Positions 40,876 through 51,585 of a DNA stretch of 64,000 bases are shown piece after piece. This stretch comes from Myxococcaceae bacterium (GTDB lineage Bacteria > Myxococcota_A > Polyangia > Polyangiales > Ga0077539). The DNA is taken from the NCBI GenBank assembly GCA_004297725.1, contig SCUS01000133.1, forward strand, positions 332,455-396,454, in the 5' to 3' direction. Each line of letters starts with the position of its first letter. Position 1 is the stretch's first letter. Under the pieces are notes generated by a model, which saw nothing but the letters and a program-made list of their open reading frames with translations, did not search any database and was not told the origin of the DNA. Both the position numbers and the translations under genes were made by a program.

Positions 40876-42336
40876 GTGAGGACCCACCCAGCACTCTTCG
40901 CCCTCCCCCTCCTCCTCGGCTGCGCCCACCGGCTCCAGATCCCGCAGCCTCCGCCCGCCGGTCCGGGCGCCGTCCTGCCGCCGCTCCCGGCGGCCTCCAT
41001 CGACCTCCCGCTGCGCGCCGACATCCGCGGCACCCTCCGCTCCCTGGAGTCGCTCGTCCCCGAGGTCTTCGACACCAACGGCCGCTTCCAGATGATCGGC
41101 CCCACGCCCGTGGGCATCCGCTACCGGGTGCAGCGCGCGCCCTTCCGCTTCGAGCCGAGGGGCGGCGGCATCCACGTGGAGGCCACCCTCTCCATCACCG
41201 CCGAGGCCTGCGTCGGCGCCCCGATGGGGATTCCCATCCCCTTCATGCCGAGCTGCCAGGTGGTCGCCTCGTGCGGCGTCAACGAGGCGCCGCGGCAGGT
41301 CACGGTGAGCGCCGACACCACCATCCGCCTCGACCCGTCGTGGCACATCTTCGCGCAGACCGTCCCCGCGGCGCCGGTGTTTCGGGACCGCTGCGAGCTC
41401 ACGATGTTCCACGTCGACGTGACGGAGTTCGTCGCGACCTACGTCGCCCAGCAGGTGGCCGCGGCCACGCAGCGCATGGACGCCACGGTCAACGCCAACG
41501 GCGACCTCAGCCCGCGCGCCCAGGAACTCTGGTCGAACCTCAACACCCCGATGGACCTCGGTGACGGCTTCTGGCTCACGCTCTCCCCGCAGCGCGTCTT
41601 CGCGGCGCCCTTCGAGCTCACCACCGAGAGCGCCAGCACCCGCGTCGGCATCCTGGCGCAGCCCGCGGTCACCTCGGGCCCCCGCCCGACCCCTTCGCCC
41701 TCACCCCTGCCTGCGCTCGAGCCCCGGGCCCCGGGGTCGCAGGGCGATCGCTTCGGGCTGACCCTCGACGCGAGGGTGAGCTTCGAGGAGACCACGGCCC
41801 TTGTCGCCCAGGAGTTTCGCGGCCGGGTGATGGAGCTGGAGGGCCACCGCGCCCTGGTGCGCGAGGTGCGCGTCCGGGGCAACGGCGGCGCGCTGCTCTT
41901 CGAGCTCGACATCACCTTCCGCGACGGCCCCTTCGACGGAACCCCCGCGACCCTCTTCCTCGCCGGGCTGCCCGACTACGACGCCGCGCGCGAAGCCATG
42001 GTCGTGCGCGACCTCGACTACACCCTCGAGACCCGCAACACCCTCCTCCAGGCGGGCGACTGGCTCCTCCGCGGATCGCTCCGTGACGGCATCGCCCGAC
42101 GCGCGGTGTTCCCTCTGGGCGACCGCATCCGGCGGCTGAGGGACAACGCCCAGCGGGCGCTCTCCCGCCCCCTCGGCGGCGGCTCCACCATGCGCGGCGA
42201 GCTCACCACCCTGCGGCCCGTCGGGGCCTTCGTCGTCGCCGACGGCGTCGTGGTGCGGGTGCAGACCGAGGGCCGCGCCGAGGTCTCCCAGGACCTCACC
42301 GGCCTCGACCTCACCGGTCAGCGCTCGGCGCCCTGA
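40876..42336 (+). CDS. DUF4403-like lipoprotein
   Basis: GTG start followed by LPLLLGC lipobox; SIDLPLRADIRGTLRSLESLVPEVF N-terminal pattern and duplicated beta-rich halves. Confidence 0.65.
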   Translation: MRTHPALFALPLLLGCAHRLQIPQPPPAGPGAVLPPLPAASIDLPLRADIRGTLRSLESLVPEVFDTNGRFQMIGPTPVGIRYRVQRAPFRFEPRGGGIHVEATLSITAEACVGAPMGIPIPFMPSCQVVASCGVNEAPRQVTVSADTTIRLDPSWHIFAQTVPAAPVFRDRCELTMFHVDVTEFVATYVAQQVAAATQRMDATVNANGDLSPRAQELWSNLNTPMDLGDGFWLTLSPQRVFAAPFELTTESASTRVGILAQPAVTSGPRPTPSPSPLPALEPRAPGSQGDRFGLTLDARVSFEETTALVAQEFRGRVMELEGHRALVREVRVRGNGGALLFELDITFRDGPFDGTPATLFLAGLPDYDAAREAMVVRDLDYTLETRNTLLQAGDWLLRGSLRDGIARRAVFPLGDRIRRLRDNAQRALSRPLGGGSTMRGELTTLRPVGAFVVADGVVVRVQTEGRAEVSQDLTGLDLTGQRSAP

Positions 42337-42818
42337 GCCCGCTCCGCGCCCCACGCCGCGGCGCTCGCGCAGGCCAGCGCGACGAACACCGCCCTCGCCG
42401 GGGCCACCCTCGGCTCCGTCGCGCTCCACGCGATCACCACCGCCGACCCGATCGCCGCGGGGAGCAGGGGCCAGCGTCGCAGCCCGCGTTCTCCGGCGTC
42501 CTGGAGCGCGACCAGCATCGCCGCCGCGACCCAGACCTCCCTCCCATCGGCGATCCACCCGAGCGTCAGCGCCAGCGGGATCGCGAGCCTCATCCCCGCC
42601 AGCAGCGCCAGCCCGACGGCCTCCGCCCGCGTCCAGGCCGAGGGGCGAAGCCCGAGCGCGAGGGAGACGGCCCCGAGCGCGAGGCACATCCCCGGCAGCC
42701 ACGGCCCGCCCAGCACGAAGCCCGGCCCGAGGCGACGCACCACGGCCGCGGCGGCCACGGCGCCCAACGCGCCCAGCAGGTACCCGAGGCGTTGGGCGGT
42801 GTTCGGCTTCGGGCTCAA
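42318..42818 (-). CDS. Hypothetical membrane protein
   Basis: 166 aa, several hydrophobic segments; fits the gap between flanking CDSs. Confidence 0.5.
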   Translation of the reverse strand: MSPKPNTAQRLGYLLGALGAVAAAAVVRRLGPGFVLGGPWLPGMCLALGAVSLALGLRPSAWTRAEAVGLALLAGMRLAIPLALTLGWIADGREVWVAAAMLVALQDAGERGLRRWPLLPAAIGSAVVIAWSATEPRVAPARAVFVALACASAAAWGAERAQGAER

Positions 42819-42895
42819 GCCGCGCTTGATACACCGGATCGGCCCGCGCGGCGCCTTGACCGTGTGCGCGGCGCGACCGTACCGTCCCGGCCAAC

Positions 42896-44134
42896 GTGGT
42901 GGCGGCGATTGTTTCGGTCGGGTCGGAGATCACTCGCGGAGAGGTCGCGGACAGCAACGCCGACTGGCTCGCGTCGCGGATGACCTCCCTGGGCTTCGAG
43001 GTGAGCGAGCGGGTCTGCGTGGACGCCAGCCGCCCCCGCCTCGCGGCGACGCTTGCGCGGCTGGGCCAGAGCGCTCGGGTCATCGTGGCCACCGGGGGCC
43101 TCGGCCCGACCGGCGACGACGTGACCGTCGACGCCGTGGCCGACGCGCTCGGCGTGCGGCGCGCGGTCGACGCCTCGCTGGAGGAGGTCTCGCTCCGCCG
43201 GACGAGCGGCACCCTCGACCTCCGCACGCTGGAGCTTCCCGAAGGGGCCCTCTGGCTGGGCCGCGCGGCCCACGAGCGGGCCTTCGCCATCCGCGTCGGC
43301 GGCGCGCAGGCGCTCTTCCTCCCGGGCGATCCGGCGGCGATGGAGGGCGTCTTCGAGTCGACGGCGCTTCGGCACATCATCGGCCTGGCGCAGCCCCTCG
43401 ATGTGAGGGCGAGGCTGCGCACGTGCGGCGTCTCCGAGGCGGCCCTCGAGGCCCGGCTGCGCGACCTCGCGGGGCCGCAGGTGTCCTTCGGCTTCCGAGC
43501 GACGACGCCGGAGGTCACGCTGACCATCCGCGCCCTCGGCCACGACCGCGCCGACGCCAGCGAGCGGCTCGCCCGGGTGGTGGAGGAGGTGCGGGCGCGG
43601 CTCGGCGGGGCGGTCTTCGGCGACGATGACCAGTCCTACGCGGCCTGCGTGGGCCGGGCGCTGCGCTCCCGCGGCTTGACCCTCGCGGTCGCGGAGAGCT
43701 GCACCGGCGGGCTCATCGGCTCGATGCTGACGGCGGTGCCTGGATCGAGCGAGTACCTGCTGCTCGACGCGGTGACCTACTCCAACGCCTCCAAGGAGCG
43801 GGTGCTCCACGTCTCCAACGAGCTCCTCCTCGGGCACGGGGCGGTGTCTCGGGAGTGCGCCCGGGCGATGGCCGCGGGGGCGCGCAGGGTGAGCGGGGCC
43901 GACCTGGCCGTCGCCGTGAGCGGCATCGCGGGCCCCACCGGAGGCAGCGCGGAGAAGCCCGTCGGGCTGGTGTTCCTGGCGCTGGAGGGGGCCGGCGGGG
44001 TGACCGAGCGCGTGGCGCGCTTCGAGGGCGACCGGGCGATGGTGCAGCGGCAGGCGGCGTACATGGCGCTGTCGATGGTGCGCGACGCGTGCCTCGGCCC
44101 GGTGCCCGCGGCGCTCGCCTCCGTGTGCGGCTGA
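42896..44134 (+). CDS. cinA: CinA-like competence/damage-inducible protein (NMN amidohydrolase domain)
   Basis: VSVGSEITRGEVADSNADWLA; ATGGLGPTGDDVT; LAVAESCTGGLIGSMLTAVPGSSEYLLLDAVTYSN. Confidence 0.93.
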   Translation: MVAAIVSVGSEITRGEVADSNADWLASRMTSLGFEVSERVCVDASRPRLAATLARLGQSARVIVATGGLGPTGDDVTVDAVADALGVRRAVDASLEEVSLRRTSGTLDLRTLELPEGALWLGRAAHERAFAIRVGGAQALFLPGDPAAMEGVFESTALRHIIGLAQPLDVRARLRTCGVSEAALEARLRDLAGPQVSFGFRATTPEVTLTIRALGHDRADASERLARVVEEVRARLGGAVFGDDDQSYAACVGRALRSRGLTLAVAESCTGGLIGSMLTAVPGSSEYLLLDAVTYSNASKERVLHVSNELLLGHGAVSRECARAMAAGARRVSGADLAVAVSGIAGPTGGSAEKPVGLVFLALEGAGGVTERVARFEGDRAMVQRQAAYMALSMVRDACLGPVPAALASVCG

Positions 44135-44709
44135 TGGAGACCGTCCGCGCCTTCATCGGCTGCACCCTCGACCTCGGCGCCACCCGCAAGGTGCAGGAGC
44201 TCTCCCGCGCGACCCGCGCGCTCGCCGACGCCGCGGGCTGGGACGTGCGCTGGGTCCCCGCGCCCAACCTGCACTTCACGCTGCGGTTCCTGGGCGACAT
44301 CGACCAGGGGCTGATCGAGCCCGTGGCCGAGGCGATGCGCTCGGCCGCGAAGGCGACCCCGACGCTGCTGGTGGGCGTCGGCGGCCTCGCGAGCTTCCCC
44401 GACCGCGACTCGCCGAAGGTCCTCTACGCCGACGTCTCCCGCGGCCACGAGGGCCTCGCGAAGCTGGCCGAGCGGCTCGAGACGGCGCTCGGGGCCATCG
44501 GCTTCCCGAAGGCCGACCGGCCCTTCGTGGGACACATGACGCTCGGGCGGGTGCGCTCGTCCCGGGGCGGCCTCGGGACGATCACGCCGCCTGCCACCGA
44601 CTGCGGCGTGGGCACCGTCGCGGCGGTCACGCTCTACCGGAGCGACCTGTTTTCCAAGGGCGCGGAGTACATCGCCCTCGCCCGCGCCCCGCTCGGCACC
44701 GACGGCTGA
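44134..44709 (+). CDS. thpR: RNA 2',3'-cyclic phosphodiesterase (2H family)
   Basis: Two HxT motifs HFTLRFLG and HMTLGRVR; TGATG overlap with cinA; the track ORF start (43855) is too far upstream. Confidence 0.9.
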   Translation: METVRAFIGCTLDLGATRKVQELSRATRALADAAGWDVRWVPAPNLHFTLRFLGDIDQGLIEPVAEAMRSAAKATPTLLVGVGGLASFPDRDSPKVLYADVSRGHEGLAKLAERLETALGAIGFPKADRPFVGHMTLGRVRSSRGGLGTITPPATDCGVGTVAAVTLYRSDLFSKGAEYIALARAPLGTDG

Positions 44710-44844
44710 CGGACAGGATATGTCACGGCGACCGGGACAGGGCCTTGTCGTATGTTCAGTGCCGGGGCATACATCGGCTGCGTGACGCGGCGCCGAGAGG
44801 GCGAACGCCACCGCACCCCGTCACAACCCTCAGGAGAGACCACC

Positions 44845-45927
<1,083 letters not shown>

Positions 45928-45934
45928 TCGTCCG

Positions 45935-46918
45935 ATGCGCCGCCTCCGACGAGCCGGGTGGGTGCCGTGGGGACGATGCTTCCTGCTGGCCTCGCTCGGC
46001 GCGACGGGGGGATGCGCCACCCGCCACGCAGCTCCGCGCCCGGCCTCGGCCCGCGCGCCCACTCCCCCCACGGCCACCTGTCCGACGAGCCTGAGCGCCA
46101 TGGCGCCGCCGCACGCCCGACGGTGGCTCTGGCTGCGGCCGCGCGCCCTCTTCGATCACCCCCAGCTCGGGCCGCTGCTCTCCCAGCTATCCCGTGATGC
46201 TGGGGAGAGGGCGCTGCTTGCCGAGGCCGAGCGCGTCGGCGTCGACGTGCGCACCATCGACCGGGCGCTGCAGGTCGAGCACGGCGGCGCCTCGGTGTCG
46301 CTGGCGGCGGGCCCCTTCGACGCCCGTCGCATCATCGACCTGCACTGGGACCGGATGCTCCCGCCGCAACGTCGCGGCGAGGCGGGGCCCGGCATCGCCC
46401 GCATCGAGGGGATGCTCGGGGGCCAGGCCGTGGCCCTCGCGACGGACGCCGCGTGCGGGCTGCTCGCGAGGTCCGAGCGAGACCCGCGCCTGGTCGACCG
46501 GCTCATCGACGACCGCCGGATGGGGCCGCGGCCCGATCCGCCAGAGCTGATCCGGTGGCACCTCGAGGGCGCGCCCGCGGAGGTCGAGAGCCCCGACTCC
46601 GCCGCTCTCACCGCCTCGCTGCGGTGGACCGAGCTGCGCGCCGACGCCGCGGTCGACGGGCTGCGGGTGACCGTCGTGCTGGCGGGAGCGCTGCCCCCGA
46701 ATACACCCGCTCGTATGACCCGGCTGCTCACGACCATGGCCGCGAGCCCGATGGGGCTGGCCGTGGGCGCGGACGACTGGATGCGACCCACGGACGAGGC
46801 GTGGAGCCAGGAGGGCGATCAGTGGCGAGGGGCCTTCTTGATCCCTTGGCGGGGATTGAGGGCGCTCGTGTCGCTCGCCAGGGGCACCGTCGAGGCTCCT
46901 GGTCGCCGTGAACTTTGA
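45935..46918 (+). CDS. Hypothetical lipoprotein
   Basis: 327 aa, lipobox-like ATGGC after hydrophobic N-terminus; strong coding signature immediately after recA. Confidence 0.65.
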   Translation: MRRLRRAGWVPWGRCFLLASLGATGGCATRHAAPRPASARAPTPPTATCPTSLSAMAPPHARRWLWLRPRALFDHPQLGPLLSQLSRDAGERALLAEAERVGVDVRTIDRALQVEHGGASVSLAAGPFDARRIIDLHWDRMLPPQRRGEAGPGIARIEGMLGGQAVALATDAACGLLARSERDPRLVDRLIDDRRMGPRPDPPELIRWHLEGAPAEVESPDSAALTASLRWTELRADAAVDGLRVTVVLAGALPPNTPARMTRLLTTMAASPMGLAVGADDWMRPTDEAWSQEGDQWRGAFLIPWRGLRALVSLARGTVEAPGRREL

Positions 46919-47035
46919 CGCAACGCGTTCGGCGTGATAGTTCTCGTAGGCTGCGGTGGCGATGAGGCGACCTGCACCTTCGGTCAGCGACGGTGCTCTG
47001 CTTCACCACAAAAGAGGCGCCGCGGTGACCCGGTA

Positions 47036-47061
47036 GCGGTACTCTCCTCGGGGAGTATCGC
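47036..47061 (+). promoter_or_regulatory. Hairpin in the probable leader of the CarD-family gene
   Basis: GCGGTACTCTC-CTCG-GGGAGTATCGC, 11-bp stem with two G-U pairs, 34 nt before ATG 47096. Confidence 0.4.
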
Positions 47062-47095
47062 AGCGATGTTTGGCGCGCGCGGAGGTACAAGCGGG

Positions 47096-47599
47096 ATGCA
47101 ATCGAGCTTCCAGGTTGGAGACAACGCGGTTCACCCGGCCCACGGGCTTGGCGAGGTCACTGGCATCGAGCGACGGGAGATCGCCGGAGCCACGAAGGCC
47201 TTCTACGTCGTGAAGATCCTCGAGACGGGGATGAGGGTGATGGTTCCGACGCAGACCTCGGACTCGGTCGGGCTGCGTGGGGTGATGTCACAGGTCGACG
47301 CCGACGCGGTGATGGACGTGTTCAAGACCGCCGACAAGGCCGTCGGAGCCGGGCCGTGGAACCGTCGGCAGCGCGCCTACAACGAGATGATCAAGAGCGG
47401 CTCGCCGCACGAGGTCGCCAAGGTGCTGCGCGACCTCTACCGCATCAAGTTCCGCAGCGAGAAAGACCTCTCCTACGGAGAGCGTCGGCTGATGGATCAG
47501 GCGCGGGGCCTGCTCTTCAAGGAGCTCGCGATGGCCCGGCACATCACCGAGGCCCAGATCGAGCAGGAGATCGAGGCGATCTTCGCCGAGGCGAGCTGA
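47096..47599 (+). CDS. cdnL: CarD/CdnL-type RNA polymerase-binding transcription regulator
   Basis: MQSSFQVGDNAVHPAHGLGEVTGIERREIAGATKAFYVVKILETGMRVMVP...WNRRQRAYNEMIKSGSPHEVAKVLRDLYRIK. Confidence 0.92.
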   Translation: MQSSFQVGDNAVHPAHGLGEVTGIERREIAGATKAFYVVKILETGMRVMVPTQTSDSVGLRGVMSQVDADAVMDVFKTADKAVGAGPWNRRQRAYNEMIKSGSPHEVAKVLRDLYRIKFRSEKDLSYGERRLMDQARGLLFKELAMARHITEAQIEQEIEAIFAEAS

Positions 47600-47628
47600 T
47601 CGGCTCCTCTCCCTCCCCCCCCTTCTTC

Positions 47629-47886
47629 TCAGCCCCCTGCGACCGGCGGAATCACCGCCACCTCGTCGCCCTCCCTCAACACCCGATCGTCCTTCGCGTA
47701 CTCGCCGTTGACGGCGAAGCGCAGCGAGCGCGCGTGCCCCGCCAGCGCCGGGTAGCGCTCGAACAGCGCCTCGCGGAGCGTCGCCACGGTCGCCCCCGCA
47801 GCGATCGCCCAGGCCAGCTCGGCCTGGCCGACGAGCTCGCGCGCGGCCGCGAAGCACAGCACCTTCAAGGTGATCACGTCGGTCAT
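47629..47886 (-). CDS. moaD: Molybdopterin synthase small subunit
   Basis: 85 aa ubiquitin-like, C-terminal PPVAGG. Confidence 0.88.
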   Translation of the reverse strand: MTDVITLKVLCFAAARELVGQAELAWAIAAGATVATLREALFERYPALAGHARSLRFAVNGEYAKDDRVLREGDEVAVIPPVAGG

Positions 47887-47889
47887 CGC

Positions 47890-49125
47890 TCAGAGGTCCT
47901 GCAGCCGGAGACACCGCACCGGCGAGCCCTCGGGGAGCGAGGTCGCGTCGGCCTCGAGCTCCGCGAGCGCGTCGGCCCACGCGAAGGAGGTGAAGGCCCC
48001 CGACTGCTGGTTGTCGAGCGGCGTCACCGTCGGCAGCGGGCGCGTCGAGGCGTCGAGCCGCACCCTCACGAACTCCTTCCTCCCGGGAGCGCGGGTGATC
48101 GCTCGACCCAGCGCCGCCTCGAAGCGAGGAGCCACCGGCTGCCGGTCGCCCTGCAGCGCCCGAACGAGCGGGGCGCCGAAGAGCGTGAAGGTCAGCAGCG
48201 CCGAGGAGGGGTTGCCCGGCAGCCCCAGCACCCGCACGCCGTCCCGGGAGCGGCCCAGGCACAGGGGCTTGCCCGGCTTGATCGCCACGCGCCAGAAGTC
48301 GAGCGCGACCCCTTCGGCCTCCAGGGAGTCCCGCACCACGTCGCGGTCGCCCACGCTCACGCCGCCCACGGTGAGCACCAGGTCGGCGCCGCGCAGCGCG
48401 CGACGCACCGTCGCTCGCACCGAGTCGCGGTCGTCGAGCACCGTGGGCTCGACGCGGGCGACACCGCCGCACGCGGTCACCAGCGCCGAGAGCCCGGGGC
48501 CGATCACGTCGACGATCTTGCCCCGCCGCGCAGGGGTTCCGGCGTCGCGGAGCTCGTCGCCGGTGAGGACGATGGACACCACCGGGCGGCGCGCCACGGA
48601 GAGACGCAGCGCCTCGACGCCCACCAGGGCGGGGACGTGGAAGGGGGTCACGCGCGTCCCGGCGGGGAGCACCACGGCGCCCTCGGCGAGGTCGCTCCCG
48701 GCGCGGTGGACGCTGGTGCCTGGCTTGACCGCGCGGGTAAAGTGCGCCCGGTCTCCGTCGCGGGTCACCTCCTCCTGCATCACCACCGCGTCGGCCTCCT
48801 CGGGGAGCGGGGCGCCGGTGAAGATGCGCATGGTGGTGCCCTCCGCGAGGGCTTCGGGCCAGGCGCCGCCCGCGGCGGACTCGCCCACCACCGGCAGCGT
48901 GCAGGGCGCGCTCGCGAGGTCGGCGCTTCGCACCGCGTAGCCGTCCATCGTGCTGCGGTCGAAGGCAGGAACGTTCGCCCCCGAGCGCACCTCCGCGGCG
49001 AGCACCCGCCCTACCGCCAGGGCGCAGTCCACGCGCTCCACGCCCGCGACGGCCACGTCGCCGAGCACCCGATCGAGGGCCTCTTCGTAGGTCAACATCG
49101 CCGGCATCCCCTCCACTCCGCTCAC
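47890..49125 (-). CDS. moeA: Molybdopterin molybdenumtransferase
   Basis: DRSTMDGYAVRS, GAPLPEEADAVVMQEE, VLTVGGVSVGDRDVVRDSLE, VLGLPGNPSSAL. Confidence 0.95.
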   Translation of the reverse strand: MSGVEGMPAMLTYEEALDRVLGDVAVAGVERVDCALAVGRVLAAEVRSGANVPAFDRSTMDGYAVRSADLASAPCTLPVVGESAAGGAWPEALAEGTTMRIFTGAPLPEEADAVVMQEEVTRDGDRAHFTRAVKPGTSVHRAGSDLAEGAVVLPAGTRVTPFHVPALVGVEALRLSVARRPVVSIVLTGDELRDAGTPARRGKIVDVIGPGLSALVTACGGVARVEPTVLDDRDSVRATVRRALRGADLVLTVGGVSVGDRDVVRDSLEAEGVALDFWRVAIKPGKPLCLGRSRDGVRVLGLPGNPSSALLTFTLFGAPLVRALQGDRQPVAPRFEAALGRAITRAPGRKEFVRVRLDASTRPLPTVTPLDNQQSGAFTSFAWADALAELEADATSLPEGSPVRCLRLQDL

Positions 49126-49616
49126 GGCGCCTTCCGCAGCAGCGCCACCATGTGACCGAGCACCGGGGCCAGCACCGCGTCGACGGCCAGCGCGACCGCC
49201 TTCGGGCTCCCCGGGAGCAGCACCAGCACCCTCCCCCTCGCCACGCCCGCCACCGCGCGGGAGAGCATCGAGCGAGCGCCCACCTGATCCCAGGAGAGCC
49301 GGCGGAAGGCCTCGCCGAAGCCGTCGAGGGTCTTCTCCAGCAGCGGCGAGAGGGCCTCGATGGTCTGGTCGCGCGGCGCGATGCCGGTGCCTCCGGTGGT
49401 GATCACCGCGTCGATCTCCGGGGCCGACAGCAGCAGCTCCACCGCCGCGCGGATCGCCGCCGGGTCATCGGTGACCCTCGCGTGCGAGACCACCACGGCG
49501 CCTGCGGCCCGGAGGCGCTCGCCCAGAAGCTCTCCGCCGAGGTCGTCGGCGGCGGTGCGCGTGTCGCTGATGGTGACGGTGGCGACGCGAGCGGTGAGCG
49601 CTCCCTGGTGGGTCAT
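49122..49616 (-). CDS. MogA/MoaB family molybdenum cofactor biosynthesis protein
   Basis: VITTGGTGIAPRDQTIEAL; VLLPGSPKAVALAVD; overlaps moeA. Confidence 0.93.
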   Translation of the reverse strand: MTHQGALTARVATVTISDTRTAADDLGGELLGERLRAAGAVVVSHARVTDDPAAIRAAVELLLSAPEIDAVITTGGTGIAPRDQTIEALSPLLEKTLDGFGEAFRRLSWDQVGARSMLSRAVAGVARGRVLVLLPGSPKAVALAVDAVLAPVLGHMVALLRKAP

Positions 49617-49625
49617 CGGCGGCGC

Positions 49626-51521
49626 CTACAGCCCGATGCGCACGGGGCGCGTGGCGGTCGAGGGGCCGAGCTTCACCCAGACCCAGCGCATCGAGGGCTC
49701 CACCCAGAAGCCCTCGGTCGCCGCGTCGAAGGCCTCGCGGGTCGCGTGCTGCGACACCCGGGCGTTGTCGACGGAGACCCTGCGCGCGCCCGGGTCGAAG
49801 CGGACGCGCAGCAGCACCGGCGTCGTGACCGGGCCGATGGAGAGCGTGGCGGAGTCGAGGCCGCGCACGGCGGTGACCGGGCTCGGGGTGTCGCCCTCGT
49901 GAAGGTTGAAGCTCGACGGGTTGGTGTCGGGGTAGACCAGGATCGTGAGCGCCCCTCGGCCGGAGGCGTTGCCGAAGCCCAGCGTGGCGTCCTCCAGGTT
50001 GAGCGGGATGATCGCCCCGGAGCGCACCCAGATCGGGATCTGGTGGATGTTGCTGTAGTCCTGGTCCTCGATGACGCGTCCGCCTGCGAAGGAGGGGGCG
50101 TCCTGGTTCCACCAGCTGTACCAGGCGCCGTTGGGGATGGAGATGTTGCGCCGGCCCGTCGCGTCGAGGATGGGCGCCACCAGGAAGGCCGGACCCAGCC
50201 GGTAGGTGTAGTTGTGAGGCCAGTTCACCATGTCGCCGAAGGGGCGGACGATGGGGGGCCCGCCCGCGTAGGCCTCCTCGGCCAGCGCGTAGAGGTAGGG
50301 CACCAGCGCGTGGTGGAGCTTGGAGTAGTAGCGGTAGATCTCCGCGATCTCCGTCGCCCGCTCGGGCACCGTCCACGGCGTGAAGTTGCCGCGACCGTGC
50401 AGCTGCATGAAGGGGCTCATCGCGCCGACGGCCGTCCACCGCGCGAAGTTGACCGGGTCGAAGGGCACCTCGGTCATCAGGTTGCGGTCGTCGCGGTCGA
50501 GGTAGCCGCCCACGTCCGAGCCGAGCATCACGTAGCCCGCGGCGGCCGAGCGGAAGATGTGGTCGAGGGCGTCTTCGAGGCCGATCCAGTCGCGGCGGTT
50601 GTCGCCCACCCAGGCCACCGGCGCGTGCTCACGGCGAGCGAAGAAGCGCCCGGGAAACTGATACGACTCGTCCCAGGGGCGCACCATGGTCACGAACTCC
50701 CTCCCCCGGCGCTGCACGCCGTAGGAGAGGAAGTCCCGGTAATACGCCTCGCTGTATTCCTGGTGTGGGCGGTCTCCGGCCGCGGTGCTCACCGTGGTGC
50801 CGGTGACGTAGCTCTCTCCGAAGTCGAGCTTCCAGCCGTCGATGCCCGCGTCGAGCACCCGGTTCTGCTGCGCGTGCCACCACGAGCGGGCGCGCGGGTT
50901 GAAGAAGTCCACGCCCGCGCCTCGGCCCTTCCACCAGGTGTAGAGCTGACCGTCGTTCACATAGAACTGGCAGCGCAGCCCCTCGGCGAAGTTGGGCGAC
51001 GGGCCCAGGTAGGTGTCTCCGCCGGTCTCCAGGTCGTAGCCCGACTGGTTCACCATCTGGGTGATCCAGAGCACCACGCGCACCCCGCGGGAGTGCATGT
51101 CGCCCACCATCCGGTCGAAGTCGGGGTAGCGCGAGGGGGAGGGCTCGAAGGTGTTGTAGTGGGTCTCCCAGGGGCTATCGAGCACCACCGCGCCGACGGG
51201 GATGTCGCGCTCCCGGAAGCCGTCGACGAAGGCGTAGGTGTCGGCGGTGGTGGAGATGTCCTTGGAGATCCACGGCTCGAAGGCCCAGCGCGGCGTGTGG
51301 ATGCGCGGCACCGGCACGTCCTCCACCGCCGCGTCCCAGGTGCACGCCCCGGCGTCCTCGGCGGGGGCCAGGTCGACCGACGGGGGCGCGTCGACGACGG
51401 CCCCGAGGTCCGAGGTGGGGACGTCGGCGCCGAGCCCGTCGAGGGTGACGGCGACGGTGTTGTTGCATCCGAGGGCCGCGAGGGCGATGGGGAGGAGAAA
51501 CGGTGCGCGCGTCACGGCCAT
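49626..51521 (-). CDS. Glycoside hydrolase family 31-like lipoprotein
   Basis: DGWKLDFGES nucleophile region, GSDVGGYLD, GDNRRDW; lipobox LAALGC. Confidence 0.88.
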   Translation of the reverse strand: MAVTRAPFLLPIALAALGCNNTVAVTLDGLGADVPTSDLGAVVDAPPSVDLAPAEDAGACTWDAAVEDVPVPRIHTPRWAFEPWISKDISTTADTYAFVDGFRERDIPVGAVVLDSPWETHYNTFEPSPSRYPDFDRMVGDMHSRGVRVVLWITQMVNQSGYDLETGGDTYLGPSPNFAEGLRCQFYVNDGQLYTWWKGRGAGVDFFNPRARSWWHAQQNRVLDAGIDGWKLDFGESYVTGTTVSTAAGDRPHQEYSEAYYRDFLSYGVQRRGREFVTMVRPWDESYQFPGRFFARREHAPVAWVGDNRRDWIGLEDALDHIFRSAAAGYVMLGSDVGGYLDRDDRNLMTEVPFDPVNFARWTAVGAMSPFMQLHGRGNFTPWTVPERATEIAEIYRYYSKLHHALVPYLYALAEEAYAGGPPIVRPFGDMVNWPHNYTYRLGPAFLVAPILDATGRRNISIPNGAWYSWWNQDAPSFAGGRVIEDQDYSNIHQIPIWVRSGAIIPLNLEDATLGFGNASGRGALTILVYPDTNPSSFNLHEGDTPSPVTAVRGLDSATLSIGPVTTPVLLRVRFDPGARRVSVDNARVSQHATREAFDAATEGFWVEPSMRWVWVKLGPSTATRPVRIGL

Positions 51522-51585
51522 GCTCGTCACTGGCCTGGGAGCCCACGCGGGTCGTCGCGTGGGAACGATCGGCCGTTGGAAGGGG

